Shown: positions 1-7,894, numbered from the stretch's first letter. The stretch: 64,000 bases of DNA from Alistipes sp. (GCA_017631275.1 JAGBTQ010000005.1:1-64000), one strand, 5' to 3'. Notes: generated by a model from the sequence alone, not told the origin. Made by a program: numbers and translations.

Positions 1-125
1 GGAGTACGGTGAGAGATCTCAAGAATACCGATACCTGTACCGTCGAAATCACGGATAGCCTCGATAGCAGCCTCGATAGCCTGCTTTGGGAGTACGCATG
101 GACCTGCGTTGAAATTGTGTTTCAT
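1..125 (-). CDS. serC: Phosphoserine aminotransferase, N-terminal fragment
   Basis: The first 41 codons are present; the rest lies outside the window. The start MKHNFNAGPCVLP and the later GILEISHRT match the N-terminus of SerC (family pattern NFNAGPS.LP, then LEISHRS), a PLP-dependent enzyme that makes 3-phosphoserine from 3-phosphohydroxypyruvate and glutamate in serine synthesis; it may also serve pyridoxal phosphate synthesis. The start is the only ATG that begins at the conserved N-terminus. A consensus promoter about 110 nt upstream gives a leader of roughly 100 nt. The assignment rests on only about 40 residues, but the match is distinctive. Confidence 0.85.
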   Translation of the reverse strand, partial: MKHNFNAGPCVLPKQAIEAAIEAIRDFDGTGIGILEISHRT

Positions 126-280
126 AAGTTTAAAAGTGTTTAAGTTTGTATTGGTAAATAAAATCTACATATTCTGCTTACTGCGTGACACTTACCTCAC
201 TTCAGTGAGATATAATCATCATATAGTCACACAAAGGTAATCATTTTTCTGCATCTTCCAAAGGAAAACCGATAATTTTT
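126..280. other. serC leader and galK-serC intergenic region
   Basis: No ORF is present. On the minus strand it holds the serC promoter and about 100 nt of leader containing a small hairpin (CTCACT/AGTGAG, 196-209), enclosed by a GTGAC/GTCAC pair (185-189 and 226-230). I see no clear terminator after galK, so read-through from galK into serC is possible. Confidence 0.5.
232..262 (-). promoter_or_regulatory. serC promoter (Bacteroidota type)
   Basis: On the minus strand a TTTG (-33, 262-259) is separated by 19 nt from TACCTTTG (-7, 239-232), a full match to the Bacteroidota primary sigma consensus. The predicted transcription start is near 225-228. Confidence 0.75.
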
Positions 281-1417
281 CTACAATCGTCGTGCGCCGT
301 CAGAAATTACTACTGCATAGACCTTTGGCTCGTGGCCATATTTCTCCGCAAAACGGCTCTTGGCAGTGGCGATAAAGCTGTCGTAAAGCTCGGCTTTAAC
401 AAGGTTAATAGTGCAGCCACCAAAGCCTCCACCCATGATGCGCGAGCCAGTAACGCCACACTCCTGGGCAACTGTAGCCAAGAAGTCGAGCTCCTCGCAC
501 GACACCTCATAGTCGCGCGACATACCCCAGTGAGTCTCATACATACGCTTACCCACTGTTTCGTAGTCATCACGCTTCAATGCCTCGCACACGTCCAACA
601 CACGCTGCTCCTCGCCAATCACATAGCGAGCACGCTTGTAGTCCTCCTCCGAAATCTTATCCTTCACCGTATCGAGCTGCTCCATCGTAGCGCCACGCAA
701 GAACTCCTGACCGAGCACAGCCGCTACCCTCTCGCACGATGCACGACGGTCGTTATAAGGCGAGCCCACAAGCTCGTGCTTAACAACCGAGTCGAGCAAC
801 ACCACTTTGTAGCCATGCTTCTCAGGGTCAAATGGAAAATACTCGAACTCCATAGAGCGACAGTCGAGGCGCATAAGGTGACCCGCCTTGCCAAAGATTG
901 AGGCAAACTGATCCATGATACCACACTTCACACCGCAGTAGTTATGCTCTGTCGACTGACCAATACGAGCAAGCTCAAAGCGGTCGATACCGAGTGAGAA
1001 TAGCTCGTTAAGGGCATTAGCAAATGTAGACTCGAGAGCTGCCGACGACGACATTCCAGCACCCAGAGGCACGTCACCCGAGAAGGCAGTATCGAAGCCT
1101 GCAATCTTACCGCCGCGCTTCTGAATTTCGCGACACACGCCAAAGATGTAGCGTGCCCAGCTCGCCTCGGGAGCATCCTCCTCGTTTAAGCCAAACTCAG
1201 CATAATCCTCCAAATCTACGGAGTATGCACGCACCTTATCTGTGCCATTGAGTTTAATCTCTGCCACCATACCTTTGTCGATAGCTCCTGGAAACACGAA
1301 GCCACCATTATAGTCGGTATGCTCGCCGATAAGGTTTACTCTACCGGGCGATGTAAACAACTCGCCCTGAGAGCCAAATTTCTCTTGAAACTTCTCGTTG
1401 ATAAGATTTACGTTCAT
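281..1417 (-). CDS. galK: Galactokinase
   Basis: GHMP-family kinase that phosphorylates galactose at C1 with ATP, the entry step of the Leloir pathway in the cytoplasm. The galactokinase signature GRVNLIGEHTDYNGG is at residues 25-39, the ATP-binding loop PLGAGMSSSAALE at 117-129, the catalytic Asp at about 169 in GIMDQFAS, and the third GHMP motif GGGFGGCTINL near 330. The length of 378 aa is normal. The ATG start directly precedes the expected N-terminus. It is transcribed divergently from the Pro-tRNA editing gene, with overlapping promoters. No galT, galM or sugar transporter is adjacent, so it appears as a single gene. Confidence 0.95.
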   Translation of the reverse strand: MNVNLINEKFQEKFGSQGELFTSPGRVNLIGEHTDYNGGFVFPGAIDKGMVAEIKLNGTDKVRAYSVDLEDYAEFGLNEEDAPEASWARYIFGVCREIQKRGGKIAGFDTAFSGDVPLGAGMSSSAALESTFANALNELFSLGIDRFELARIGQSTEHNYCGVKCGIMDQFASIFGKAGHLMRLDCRSMEFEYFPFDPEKHGYKVVLLDSVVKHELVGSPYNDRRASCERVAAVLGQEFLRGATMEQLDTVKDKISEEDYKRARYVIGEEQRVLDVCEALKRDDYETVGKRMYETHWGMSRDYEVSCEELDFLATVAQECGVTGSRIMGGGFGGCTINLVKAELYDSFIATAKSRFAEKYGHEPKVYAVVISDGARRL

Positions 1418-1459
1418 AGTATATTTAATTTTAGTTTTTGCACTTACACATAATCTTTA

Positions 1460-1491
1460 CAAAGTTATAAATTTTATTTCTCGTTTGCAAT
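1460..1491 (-). promoter_or_regulatory. galK promoter
   Basis: On the minus strand ATTG (1491-1488) lies 20 nt before TAACTTTG (1467-1460). The -33 box of the divergent promoter (1484-1487) overlaps it, so the two promoters share one face of DNA. Confidence 0.6.
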
Positions 1492-1519
1492 AGATATTGC
1501 CACAATTTTACTACCTTTG
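1484..1519 (+). promoter_or_regulatory. Promoter of the Pro-tRNA editing gene
   Basis: TTTG at 1484-1487 and TACCTTTG at 1512-1519 with a 24-nt spacer, a little longer than usual. The -7 box ends only 4 nt before the ATG at 1524, so the transcript is predicted to be leaderless or nearly so. Confidence 0.5.
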
Positions 1520-1523
1520 TGCT

Positions 1524-2015
1524 ATGGAACGTCGTGATAAAGTATTTCAGTGGCTCGATGAGCACAACATTGCCTACACGTGGTACGAACACCCCGAGGC
1601 ACCCACAATCGAGATAGCACGCCAATATTGGCGCCAAGATGGTTCGAAGCATTGCAAGAACCTCTTTTTCCGTAATCATAAGGGCAACCGCCACTACTTA
1701 GTTGTCTTCGACTCGGAGCAGTCGATGGCTATCCACGATCTTGAGCATATCCTGCGTCAGGGCAAGCTCTCGTTTGCCTCACCCGAGAGAATGGATAAGT
1801 GGCTCGGACTACGTCCTGGTTCAGTGTCGCCTTTTGGACTTATCAACGACACCGAGAACCATGTTCACCTCTTCCTAGACGAGACACTACAACACCAACC
1901 CTCGCTCAGCTTCCACCCCAACGACAACCGCTTTACGGTGGTCATCGAGCGCGAGGAGTTTGAGCGCTATCTTGCTGAGGTTGGCAACACATACGAGTAT
2001 ATCAAGCTCTATTAA
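1524..2015 (+). CDS. Ala-tRNA(Pro) hydrolase, ProX/PrdX (YbaK) family
   Basis: Free-standing editing protein of the YbaK/ProXp-ala family that hydrolyses alanine mischarged onto tRNA-Pro. The 163-residue protein shows the family core CKNLFFRNHKGNRHYLVV, with the conserved Lys at residue 45, and the C-terminal LGLRPGSVSPFGLIND segment typical of PrdX. A TTG 27 nt upstream would extend the frame, but the -7 promoter box lies in that extension, so the ATG at 1524 (MERRDKVFQW) is chosen. The transcript may be leaderless. An 8-bp hairpin follows the gene and reaches into the next ORF. Specificity for Ala rather than Cys is inferred from family resemblance. Confidence 0.85.
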   Translation: MERRDKVFQWLDEHNIAYTWYEHPEAPTIEIARQYWRQDGSKHCKNLFFRNHKGNRHYLVVFDSEQSMAIHDLEHILRQGKLSFASPERMDKWLGLRPGSVSPFGLINDTENHVHLFLDETLQHQPSLSFHPNDNRFTVVIEREEFERYLAEVGNTYEYIKLY

Positions 2016-2034
2016 TTTGGTATTCTAATTGCAT

Positions 2035-2068
2035 GAGTGTCCTATAAACTTTGAATTATGGGACACTC
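2035..2068 (+). terminator. Hairpin over the start of the nitroreductase gene
   Basis: GAGTGTCC (2035-2042) pairs perfectly with GGACACTC (2061-2068), followed by TTTTATT. The 3' arm is made of codons 2-4 of the next gene and its ATG (2058) sits in the 18-nt loop. It could end the upstream transcript, control the downstream gene, or both. Confidence 0.5.
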
Positions 2069-2672
2069 TTTTATTGATGCTATTGCCAAGCGCCGTAGCT
2101 ACTATCATCTATCAGATAGTAAGATTGTTGACGACAACACCATTATTGAACTCGTAGATAAACTACTTCTTACGATGCCTACACCGTTTAACGTGCAATC
2201 TACGCGCATTGTACTTCTCTTCGACGAGCAACATCGCGAGCTATGGAACATACTCATAGGCATACTTCAAAACATGCTCTCACCCGAGAGATTTGAACAG
2301 TCGCGCCGCAAGATTGAGAGCGCCTTTATGTCGGGCTGTGGCACAATACTCTTCTACGAAGATGGCGAGGCTCTCGACCAGATGCGCCATCAATTTCCGT
2401 TATATACCAAAAATTTCGATACATGGGCAGAGCAGAGCTCAGCAATGTTTCAGTTTGCCATGTGGACCGCCCTCGAAGATATCGGTTATGGAGCCTCACT
2501 CCAGCACTACAATCCTCTCATCGACAACGCTGTAATGGAGAGGTGGCTCATAAGCAATAAGTGGCGACTTATAGCTCAAATGCCCTTTGGCACACCGCTC
2601 GACATTCCCACTGAGCGACTACAACGCTCCTCACCCTTCAAGCGCCGCATAGTCTTTGGCGAGGAGATATAA
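2058..2672 (+). CDS. Nitroreductase-family protein, Frm2/Hbn1-like
   Basis: 204-residue member of the nitroreductase-like FMN-binding family, closest in pattern to the Frm2/Hbn1/YdgI subgroup: N-terminal AIAKRRSYYHLS (FMN-phosphate Arg region), PTPFNVQSTRIVLLF, then FYEDGEALDQ, an aromatic stretch FPLYTKNFDTWAEQSS and a C-terminal IAQMPFGTP. Such proteins use NAD(P)H to reduce small nitro or quinone-like compounds; the substrate here is unknown. It follows the tRNA-editing gene by 42 nt with a hairpin between and across its start. It is convergent with mscL and they share a terminator. Confidence 0.8.
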   Translation: MGHSFIDAIAKRRSYYHLSDSKIVDDNTIIELVDKLLLTMPTPFNVQSTRIVLLFDEQHRELWNILIGILQNMLSPERFEQSRRKIESAFMSGCGTILFYEDGEALDQMRHQFPLYTKNFDTWAEQSSAMFQFAMWTALEDIGYGASLQHYNPLIDNAVMERWLISNKWRLIAQMPFGTPLDIPTERLQRSSPFKRRIVFGEEI

Positions 2673-2677
2673 ACAAC

Positions 2678-2706
2678 AAAGGACTGCCCCGAAAGACAGT
2701 CCTTTT
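2678..2706. terminator. Bidirectional terminator between nitroreductase and mscL
   Basis: AAAGGACTG (2678-2686) and CAGTCCTTT (2697-2705) form a 9-bp stem with a 10-nt loop. The A-rich left and T-rich right flanks make it usable from both strands. Confidence 0.85.
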
Positions 2707-2724
2707 GAATTGAGATATTTTCAA

Positions 2725-3177
2725 CTATTTCTGCTGCTTCAAAAGATCACGAATCTCAGCAAGCAAAACCTCCTCCTTAGTTGGTTCTGGCTCTGGTGCA
2801 GGAGCTGGCTCTGGCTCTGGCTGAGCCTCCTCCTCCTTCTTGCGAAGGTTCGAAAGCTTATTAACAAGCTTAATCATCACAAATACGCTAAGCGCAATGA
2901 TAAGGAAGTCGATAATCTGCTGAATAAAAGCACCATACTTCAACGACACCTCAGCCAAAGCAGCGGATGTCTCAGTAGCCTCAGCAGCCTCCTGAATAAC
3001 CCACTTCAAATCCTTGAAATCGACACCACCTGTAAGGTAACCGATTGGAGGCATGATAACATCATTTACCAACGAGGTAACAATCTTACCGAAAGCACCA
3101 CCAATGATAACACCGACTGCCATGTCAACAACATTGCCCTTCATGGCAAACTGCTTAAACTCCTGTAGAAATCCCAT
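2725..3177 (-). CDS. mscL: Large-conductance mechanosensitive channel
   Basis: Homopentameric inner-membrane channel that opens under high membrane tension to release solutes on osmotic downshock. The N-terminal helix and TM1 (about residues 3-44) include [24 protein letters not shown], with the PPIGYLTGG loop after it; TM2 is at about 84-106. The protein is 150 aa. Between TM2 and the C-terminal helical bundle is an unusual Pro/Glu-rich stretch (about 119-133, [12 protein letters not shown]). A GTG 30 nt upstream extends the frame, but the ATG at 3177 (MGFLQEF) matches family N-termini. It is a single gene, convergent with the nitroreductase. Confidence 0.93.
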   Translation of the reverse strand: MGFLQEFKQFAMKGNVVDMAVGVIIGGAFGKIVTSLVNDVIMPPIGYLTGGVDFKDLKWVIQEAAEATETSAALAEVSLKYGAFIQQIIDFLIIALSVFVMIKLVNKLSNLRKKEEEAQPEPEPAPAPEPEPTKEEVLLAEIRDLLKQQK

Positions 3178-3255
3178 AATATCTAAATTTTTAGTTAGTT
3201 GTTTCACGAAAGTACGACAAATATATAATTAATTTTTGAAATATGCAACAATAAA

Positions 3256-3297
3256 GCGGAGAGGCATGCAGCAACCACACCGCACCGTCCTCTCCGC
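3256..3297 (-). terminator. Stem-loop after the lipoprotein/channel pair
   Basis: GCGGAGAGG (3256-3264) pairs with CCTCTCCGC (3289-3297); the loop is 24 nt. Read on the minus strand it is followed by TTTATTGTT. A separate palindrome CCGAGATCTCGG lies at 3300-3311. It is likely to end the transcript of the two genes upstream. Confidence 0.5.
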
Positions 3298-3356
3298 AAC
3301 CGAGATCTCGGATTTTCAACTTTATACTAAACTATGCATGAAAGGTATCATAGAGG

Positions 3357-3926
3357 CTAATCATAGAAGACCACTTCGTCAACCTCGACAACCCAGTCGA
3401 ATAGGCCCGCAGCACACTGGCTCTGCATTTGAGCAATCTGCGATGTAGAGGTGGTATCTGCAAGCACCGCATTAACAAAGGCAGTGGTCGATGGATAGAA
3501 GTTATTCACCTTATTTGCAAAACACTCATAAAAGGCTCGCTGTGCCTGACGGTCGAGGTCGGGCGGAAGTATTCCCTCGCGCACGAGTGTTTTATATGGA
3601 TATATCTTGCGCATATTGTGGGCATCGGCATGCAGCTCACTGACGATTGTAGAGACCACATACACCTCGACAGTATCGCCACGACCAGGCATCTCGATAA
3701 ATGCGGTATAGATAGGATAGTCAACCTCGATGGCATCTACCACATCGTTCGAAAACTGATCAAACTCCATCTCCTCAAGGTTACGCAAATAGGCTCGCTC
3801 ACGATATGCTTTGATCTCATTACGCACCTTTTCGCGCTCCTTGTGGTTCCACTCTTTTGTCTTGGCACAAGATGTTATAGCCACAATCGAGGCGATAACA
3901 GCAATACTAAAAATCACTCTTTTCAT
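3357..3926 (-). CDS. Lipoprotein of unknown function
   Basis: 189 residues starting with a lipoprotein signal peptide (MKRVIFSIAVIASIVAITSC, lipobox ITSC, modified Cys at 20), so it is probably anchored in a membrane facing the periplasm. The mature part is helical and charged near the N-terminus (KEREKVRNEIKAYRERAYLRN), then contains mixed segments with no motif I recognise. Its start codon overlaps the stop of the ion-channel gene upstream (TAATG), indicating translational coupling and perhaps joint function. I cannot assign a family. Confidence 0.75.
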   Translation of the reverse strand: MKRVIFSIAVIASIVAITSCAKTKEWNHKEREKVRNEIKAYRERAYLRNLEEMEFDQFSNDVVDAIEVDYPIYTAFIEMPGRGDTVEVYVVSTIVSELHADAHNMRKIYPYKTLVREGILPPDLDRQAQRAFYECFANKVNNFYPSTTAFVNAVLADTTSTSQIAQMQSQCAAGLFDWVVEVDEVVFYD

Positions 3927-4630
3927 TACGAATTATTTTTTGGTTTGTCACTATCATCTACAACTCCTGTGCCAGAGTGCGAATACCGCCCGTAGAGCGA
4001 GGTGATATATACCGTAAGTACAGGAAATATTGCCGTTCCCAACACGGGCAACATCACACATATCAACTTACCAATCGCGGTCACGGGAAATATCTCAGCA
4101 CCCACCGTCGTGAGGTTCATGCCCGCCCACCATAGCGCATCACTAAAGCCTACCACAGAGCTATTTACTGGCGCTTCATACTCATAAAATAGTAGCGCTG
4201 CGAGATAGGTACAGAGAGTAACTGTTGCGATGTATGCCCAAAGCAGACGTGTGGCACGACGCACAATAAGCCATCGAAGGGTGATATATAGCGCCATTAT
4301 CGAGCGAAGCATAACTACCCCACTAAGTATCATAGATGTGGTATGTCCGAGTTGCAACCCAGCCCACGTGGCGATGGTGTGATAGGGAACCGAGAGCACA
4401 AGCACCACAAAATTGCGACAGAGAAACCGCCAGCGATGCTCACTGCTAAACATCAGCGCAAAGAAATCAACAATGAAAATTATGCATATCACAAACATCA
4501 CTTGCTGGTATAGCGCCGAGAACGGAGCAAGCTCCCTCGAGTAGATTATCTCCACCGAGAGTGAGGCAAGCAAAAGCACGCTTGCAAGGAGCGTTAGGAT
4601 GTTTATTGCGCGCAGAAACATAATAACCAT
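3926..4630 (-). CDS. Potassium-channel-like ion transport protein with unusual filter
   Basis: 234-residue membrane protein with about five to six hydrophobic segments and a pore region at residues 164-190: SDALWWAGMNLTTVGAEIFP. The position and the TTVG core match the selectivity filter of voltage-gated-like K+ channels, but the canonical GYGD is replaced by GAEI. A basic helix (LRWLIVRRATRLLW) precedes the pore module. I chose the ATG at 4630; a GTG at 4657 would add nine residues and the ATG at 4621 would remove three. The gene is coupled to the lipoprotein downstream by a TAATG overlap. A run of nine G (C on the coding strand) sits upstream. K+ selectivity cannot be assumed. Confidence 0.75.
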   Translation of the reverse strand: MVIMFLRAINILTLLASVLLLASLSVEIIYSRELAPFSALYQQVMFVICIIFIVDFFALMFSSEHRWRFLCRNFVVLVLSVPYHTIATWAGLQLGHTTSMILSGVVMLRSIMALYITLRWLIVRRATRLLWAYIATVTLCTYLAALLFYEYEAPVNSSVVGFSDALWWAGMNLTTVGAEIFPVTAIGKLICVMLPVLGTAIFPVLTVYITSLYGRYSHSGTGVVDDSDKPKNNS

Positions 4631-4677
4631 TTTTACAAATTTTATACCATAAATCACATCTCAAAACATCATTTTGA

Positions 4678-4686
4678 GGGGGGGGG
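4678..4686. repeat. Nine-base G homopolymer
   Basis: Nine consecutive G on the plus strand, about 50 bp upstream of the channel gene start and about 65 bp upstream of the -7 box of the plus-strand lipoprotein gene. Such tracts can slip during replication; whether it affects either promoter is unknown. Confidence 0.6.
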
Positions 4687-4750
4687 AATTTTCGCATTAT
4701 GAGAAACTTAATTATTTGTAATAATTATTCTCTAATTAAAAAAATTGATA

Positions 4751-4758
4751 TATATTTG
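4751..4758 (+). promoter_or_regulatory. -7 box of the lipoprotein pair
   Basis: TATATTTG matches the Bacteroidota -7 consensus. There is no good TTTG at the right distance upstream. The leader to the ATG at 4800 would be about 37 nt. Confidence 0.45.
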
Positions 4759-4799
4759 TGCCGAGAATTATACAAAACAATCAAAATACTAACAATTTC

Positions 4800-6344
4800 A
4801 TGAAACATTTCTTCAAGTATGCACTCTGTTGCATCGTTTCGGCATTGAGTCTTATCTCGTGCGAAACCCCTAATGAAGGTGTAGCGCAAATCGAGCTCAC
4901 AGCAGTCGAGGCTACAAGTTCATCTATTTCATTTATCATCAACGCCAAGGGCGACGAGTGCGCCTACATGCTCTACGATGGCGAGAGCATCACTGCTCAG
5001 CAGATCCTCAGCGAGGGTACTAAGTATGAGGGTGGCGTGGTAAAGATCTCTAACCTTGAGGCAAACACCAAGTACTACGTGGCAGCAGCCGTAGCGAGCG
5101 GCAACAACGTTGTCTACGACACTCTTATCATGCAGACCAGCGAGAAGAACAACGGTGGTAACAACAACAATGGCGATGATAATGGTGGCGACAACGGTGG
5201 CGACAACTTCGAGCTTCCAGAGATTGATGGCGTGGAGAACATCATCATCGAGAAGACTAAAGATGGTCGCTGGTATGAGGTCTATAACTACTACGTAACA
5301 TTCGTACGTGACAATGGCGACTGTATCACTTTGGACTTCTACACCCTCAATGAGACCATGAGCACATACTTCCCTTATGGTCAATACTCATTGGATTCAA
5401 GCCTCTATCCCTACACTTTCCACCCAGAGACCTCGGGCTATTTCCCTGCGGGCAAAGGTCCTGGCGAGGGATACCACTTCACCGATGGTTATGTTACGGT
5501 AGATGTTCTAGATGGTCAATATACAGTGTATATGATGCTTACCTACAACGAGGAGGGCACCGACAAGACAATCCAGGGATACTACCACGGCTTGCTCTCT
5601 GGCGCAAAGGTTCCTGAGAGCGACAACCCAAACTCGGACAAGCTTGTCGAGGTATTGGAGGTTGGCTCAACATCATTTAGCTTTAGAATCAATGCTGAGC
5701 AGGATCAGTATTGGCGTTGCTCGGTAGTAGATAAGCGCACCTACGACCAGTATCAGTCTAACCCTGGTGCTTGGGTTGTCAATTACGGCTTTATGCTTCA
5801 GGGCCCTCTAACATTCAACTGGGAGAACGGCAAGATCTGCGAGTATGTACCAGGTCTTCAGATGAGCGTAACCTCTTCTACCGACTACCTCATCTTGGCA
5901 GCCTTGATGGACTACAGCGAGGGTCAGGAGAATAGCCTTCTTGGCGGTGTTGAGATTGTGCAGCTACGTACCGAAGCAGAGACTGCAGGTACTGGTAATG
6001 TAGATGTAAAAATCAAGGATATTAACGCTAACGACATTGTCTTCGATTGCGTATTCGACGATAATGTATGGTGCTGCTATGTGGCGCTAATGAAGACTGC
6101 AGACCTTCAGGAGATCAAGGACGGCAAGTATACTCAGGCTGGCTACAATAGCTATGAGGAGTGTATGCTATCGCTCATTCCTGGTCTTAGCCACGACTTT
6201 ATGCGTCAGTTCCTACAGTCGCAGTACGACTATAAGTGGGACTACCTAAATTATGGCACATCATACACAATGTGTATCAAGGTTGAGGATATGGATAAGG
6301 GTGTAAGATATATCGAGCTTGATCCATTCACCACATCAAACTAA
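4800..6344 (+). CDS. Lipoprotein with Fn3-like N-terminal domain, unknown function
   Basis: 514 residues. The signal peptide ends in the lipobox LISC (Cys21), so it is a lipoprotein and probably surface- or periplasm-exposed. The first domain has a fibronectin-III-like pattern (ISFIINAKG...YEGGVVKISNLEANTKYYVAAAV). A low-complexity Asn/Gly/Asp linker follows (about residues 120-137), then a second domain and a repeat of the Fn3-like pattern near 285-320 (LVEVLEVGSTSFSFRINAEQ). The frame upstream extends to a GTG at 4758, but that overlaps the promoter box; the ATG at 4800 begins the signal peptide. It is followed after 26 nt by another lipoprotein and they probably form an operon. The ligand is unknown. 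Confidence 0.8.
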   Translation: MKHFFKYALCCIVSALSLISCETPNEGVAQIELTAVEATSSSISFIINAKGDECAYMLYDGESITAQQILSEGTKYEGGVVKISNLEANTKYYVAAAVASGNNVVYDTLIMQTSEKNNGGNNNNGDDNGGDNGGDNFELPEIDGVENIIIEKTKDGRWYEVYNYYVTFVRDNGDCITLDFYTLNETMSTYFPYGQYSLDSSLYPYTFHPETSGYFPAGKGPGEGYHFTDGYVTVDVLDGQYTVYMMLTYNEEGTDKTIQGYYHGLLSGAKVPESDNPNSDKLVEVLEVGSTSFSFRINAEQDQYWRCSVVDKRTYDQYQSNPGAWVVNYGFMLQGPLTFNWENGKICEYVPGLQMSVTSSTDYLILAALMDYSEGQENSLLGGVEIVQLRTEAETAGTGNVDVKIKDINANDIVFDCVFDDNVWCCYVALMKTADLQEIKDGKYTQAGYNSYEECMLSLIPGLSHDFMRQFLQSQYDYKWDYLNYGTSYTMCIKVEDMDKGVRYIELDPFTTSN

Positions 6345-6370
6345 ATATATATTTAAAATAGCATAAAGCA

Positions 6371-7687
6371 ATGAAAAAAATCCTATCACTAATCATGCTC
6401 GTGGCAACAGCGATGTTTGTTGCTTGCGAGCCTGCTACTGAGGAGGGACTAATAATCACCTCAGGCAAGCAGTATAAGGTTGATGCAAATGGTGGCGATG
6501 TATATGTCACCTACATGGGTTATGACTCTGTAACCACATCTATCCAGGAGGGCAGCGAGGCAATCGCATCAATCAAGACCCCAACACCAGGTGTAATCGT
6601 TGTTAGCTTCCATGCTAACCCTACAAGCAGTGCACGTAGCGCTGTTGTCGAGGTGTCTGCCGGTAATGGCGACTTCTCAACACTCCTACTCTTCCTTCAG
6701 GCTGGCAACAACTCAAACATTGGCGGCGACGCTGACGTAACGTTTATGGCACAGTCTATGGACGGCTACTACTATGGCGAGAAGTATGGCAAGGGTGCCG
6801 ACCGCTTCGCCTTCTTCCTCTCAGACAAGGGTCTTAACAATGGTGGTCAGGCATACACAAATGGTACTTACTACTACATCGACTGCTTCGCACCAGCAAA
6901 CAAGACCACAACGCTTCCTATCGGTACATATACCTTCGATGGCTCGAACGACGGCTCAAATGGTGGCAAGATATACTCTATTACTAACAATAGCCAGCTC
7001 TTCCTCACCACTGATGATGTCGAGACATCGCAGTCTATAATGATGTCAGATGCCAAGATGGTTGTTTCGGCAAACTCAATCACTGTTGTTGCAACAATCA
7101 ACGGCAAGAAGCACCAGGTGACATACTCTGGCGACCTCTCGCTTAGCGACGTTAGCGAGGAGAATGGCAATAATGGTGGTGGCAACGAAGATAACAAGAC
7201 CGATGGCCAGGAGGGCGAGGCACAGTCAACTCTCGAGGCTGACCGTCACGTAACGTTCGATGGCGAGCACCGCGCAAAGTGGGGCTACGAGGGCGACTAC
7301 TGGGGCACAGGCTACTCAAACTACACCATCTACATCATGAACAAGTCAGGTGGCTCTGTTTATGGCGACACCCTACAGTTCGACCTTGTTACCGACAACA
7401 AGTCAACAGATGGCAAGTTCGCAGGAAAATATACAATCTCTGATAAGCCAGGTAAGATGGTTATGGTTGCAGGCTTTACAAACAAGTATGCACAGGCTGT
7501 AGGTAGCTGGTTCTACGAGTATGGCGGTGGCTCAGCAAGCGGCTACAAGAACTACGCAATGATTAAGAGCGGTAGTGCTGAGTTTATCGACAATGGCGAC
7601 GGCACACACACCGTTAAGCTCAACGCCTACGACTACAAGGGCAACAACATCACCTGCAACTGGACAGGTATTATCGAGAAGGACTAA
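6371..7687 (+). CDS. Lipoprotein with BACON-like N-terminus, unknown function
   Basis: 438 residues with lipobox FVAC (Cys19). Residues about 28-115 resemble a BACON-type beta-sandwich (VDANGGDVYVTYMG, then VVEVSAGNGDFSTLLLFLQAG), a module often found in Bacteroidota surface glycan-binding proteins. Two related halves follow, each with a long Tyr/Gly-rich beta segment (SMDGYYYGEKYGKG; GYEGDYWGTGYSNYT), joined by an Asn/Gly/Glu-rich linker near 263-290. It probably forms an operon with the lipoprotein upstream and ends at a strong terminator. No SusC/SusD or glycosidase gene is nearby, so a role in glycan use is only a guess. Confidence 0.8.
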   Translation: MKKILSLIMLVATAMFVACEPATEEGLIITSGKQYKVDANGGDVYVTYMGYDSVTTSIQEGSEAIASIKTPTPGVIVVSFHANPTSSARSAVVEVSAGNGDFSTLLLFLQAGNNSNIGGDADVTFMAQSMDGYYYGEKYGKGADRFAFFLSDKGLNNGGQAYTNGTYYYIDCFAPANKTTTLPIGTYTFDGSNDGSNGGKIYSITNNSQLFLTTDDVETSQSIMMSDAKMVVSANSITVVATINGKKHQVTYSGDLSLSDVSEENGNNGGGNEDNKTDGQEGEAQSTLEADRHVTFDGEHRAKWGYEGDYWGTGYSNYTIYIMNKSGGSVYGDTLQFDLVTDNKSTDGKFAGKYTISDKPGKMVMVAGFTNKYAQAVGSWFYEYGGGSASGYKNYAMIKSGSAEFIDNGDGTHTVKLNAYDYKGNNITCNWTGIIEKD

Positions 7688-7707
7688 AGGTCTAATATCG
7701 CTAATTA

Positions 7708-7741
7708 GGGTGTCAATCTTTGGGTTGGCACCCTATTTTTT
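7708..7741 (+). terminator. Terminator of the lipoprotein pair
   Basis: GGGTGTCAA (7708-7716) and TTGGCACCC (7725-7733) form a 9-bp stem with one G-U pair and an 8-nt loop, followed by TATTTTTT. Confidence 0.9.
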
Positions 7742-7770
7742 AAAAAAGATTAAAAAAAGTTCGAAAAAAG

Positions 7771-7801
7771 TTTGCAGAATAGAAAAAAGTATCTATCTTT
7801 G
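7771..7801 (+). promoter_or_regulatory. tRNA-Met promoter
   Basis: TTTG (7771-7774), exactly 19 nt, TATCTTTG (7794-7801). Full consensus match; transcription would begin about 15 nt before the mature tRNA. Confidence 0.85.
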
Positions 7802-7820
7802 CACTCGCTTTTAAGGCAAT

Positions 7821-7894
7821 GGCGAGATAGCTCAGCTGGTCAGAGCGCATGATTCATAATCATGAGGTCGAGAGTTCAAGTCTCTCTCTCGCTA
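7821..7894 (+). tRNA. tRNA-Met (anticodon CAT)
   Basis: A full cloverleaf can be folded: acceptor GGCGAGA/TCTCGCT (first pair G-U), D arm GCTC/GAGC, anticodon arm CATGA/TCATG with loop TTCATAA (CAT at 7855-7857), T arm GAGAG/CTCTC with loop TTCAAGT, discriminator A. CCA is not encoded. The anticodon stem lacks the three G-C pairs of an initiator and position 1-72 is paired, so it is elongator Met. A tRNA-Ile read through lysidine at CAT cannot be fully excluded from sequence alone. Confidence 0.93.

Noticed and set aside
7821..7894. Initiator tRNA-Met
   Set aside because: Position 1-72 is paired and the anticodon stem lacks the three consecutive G-C pairs of initiators.
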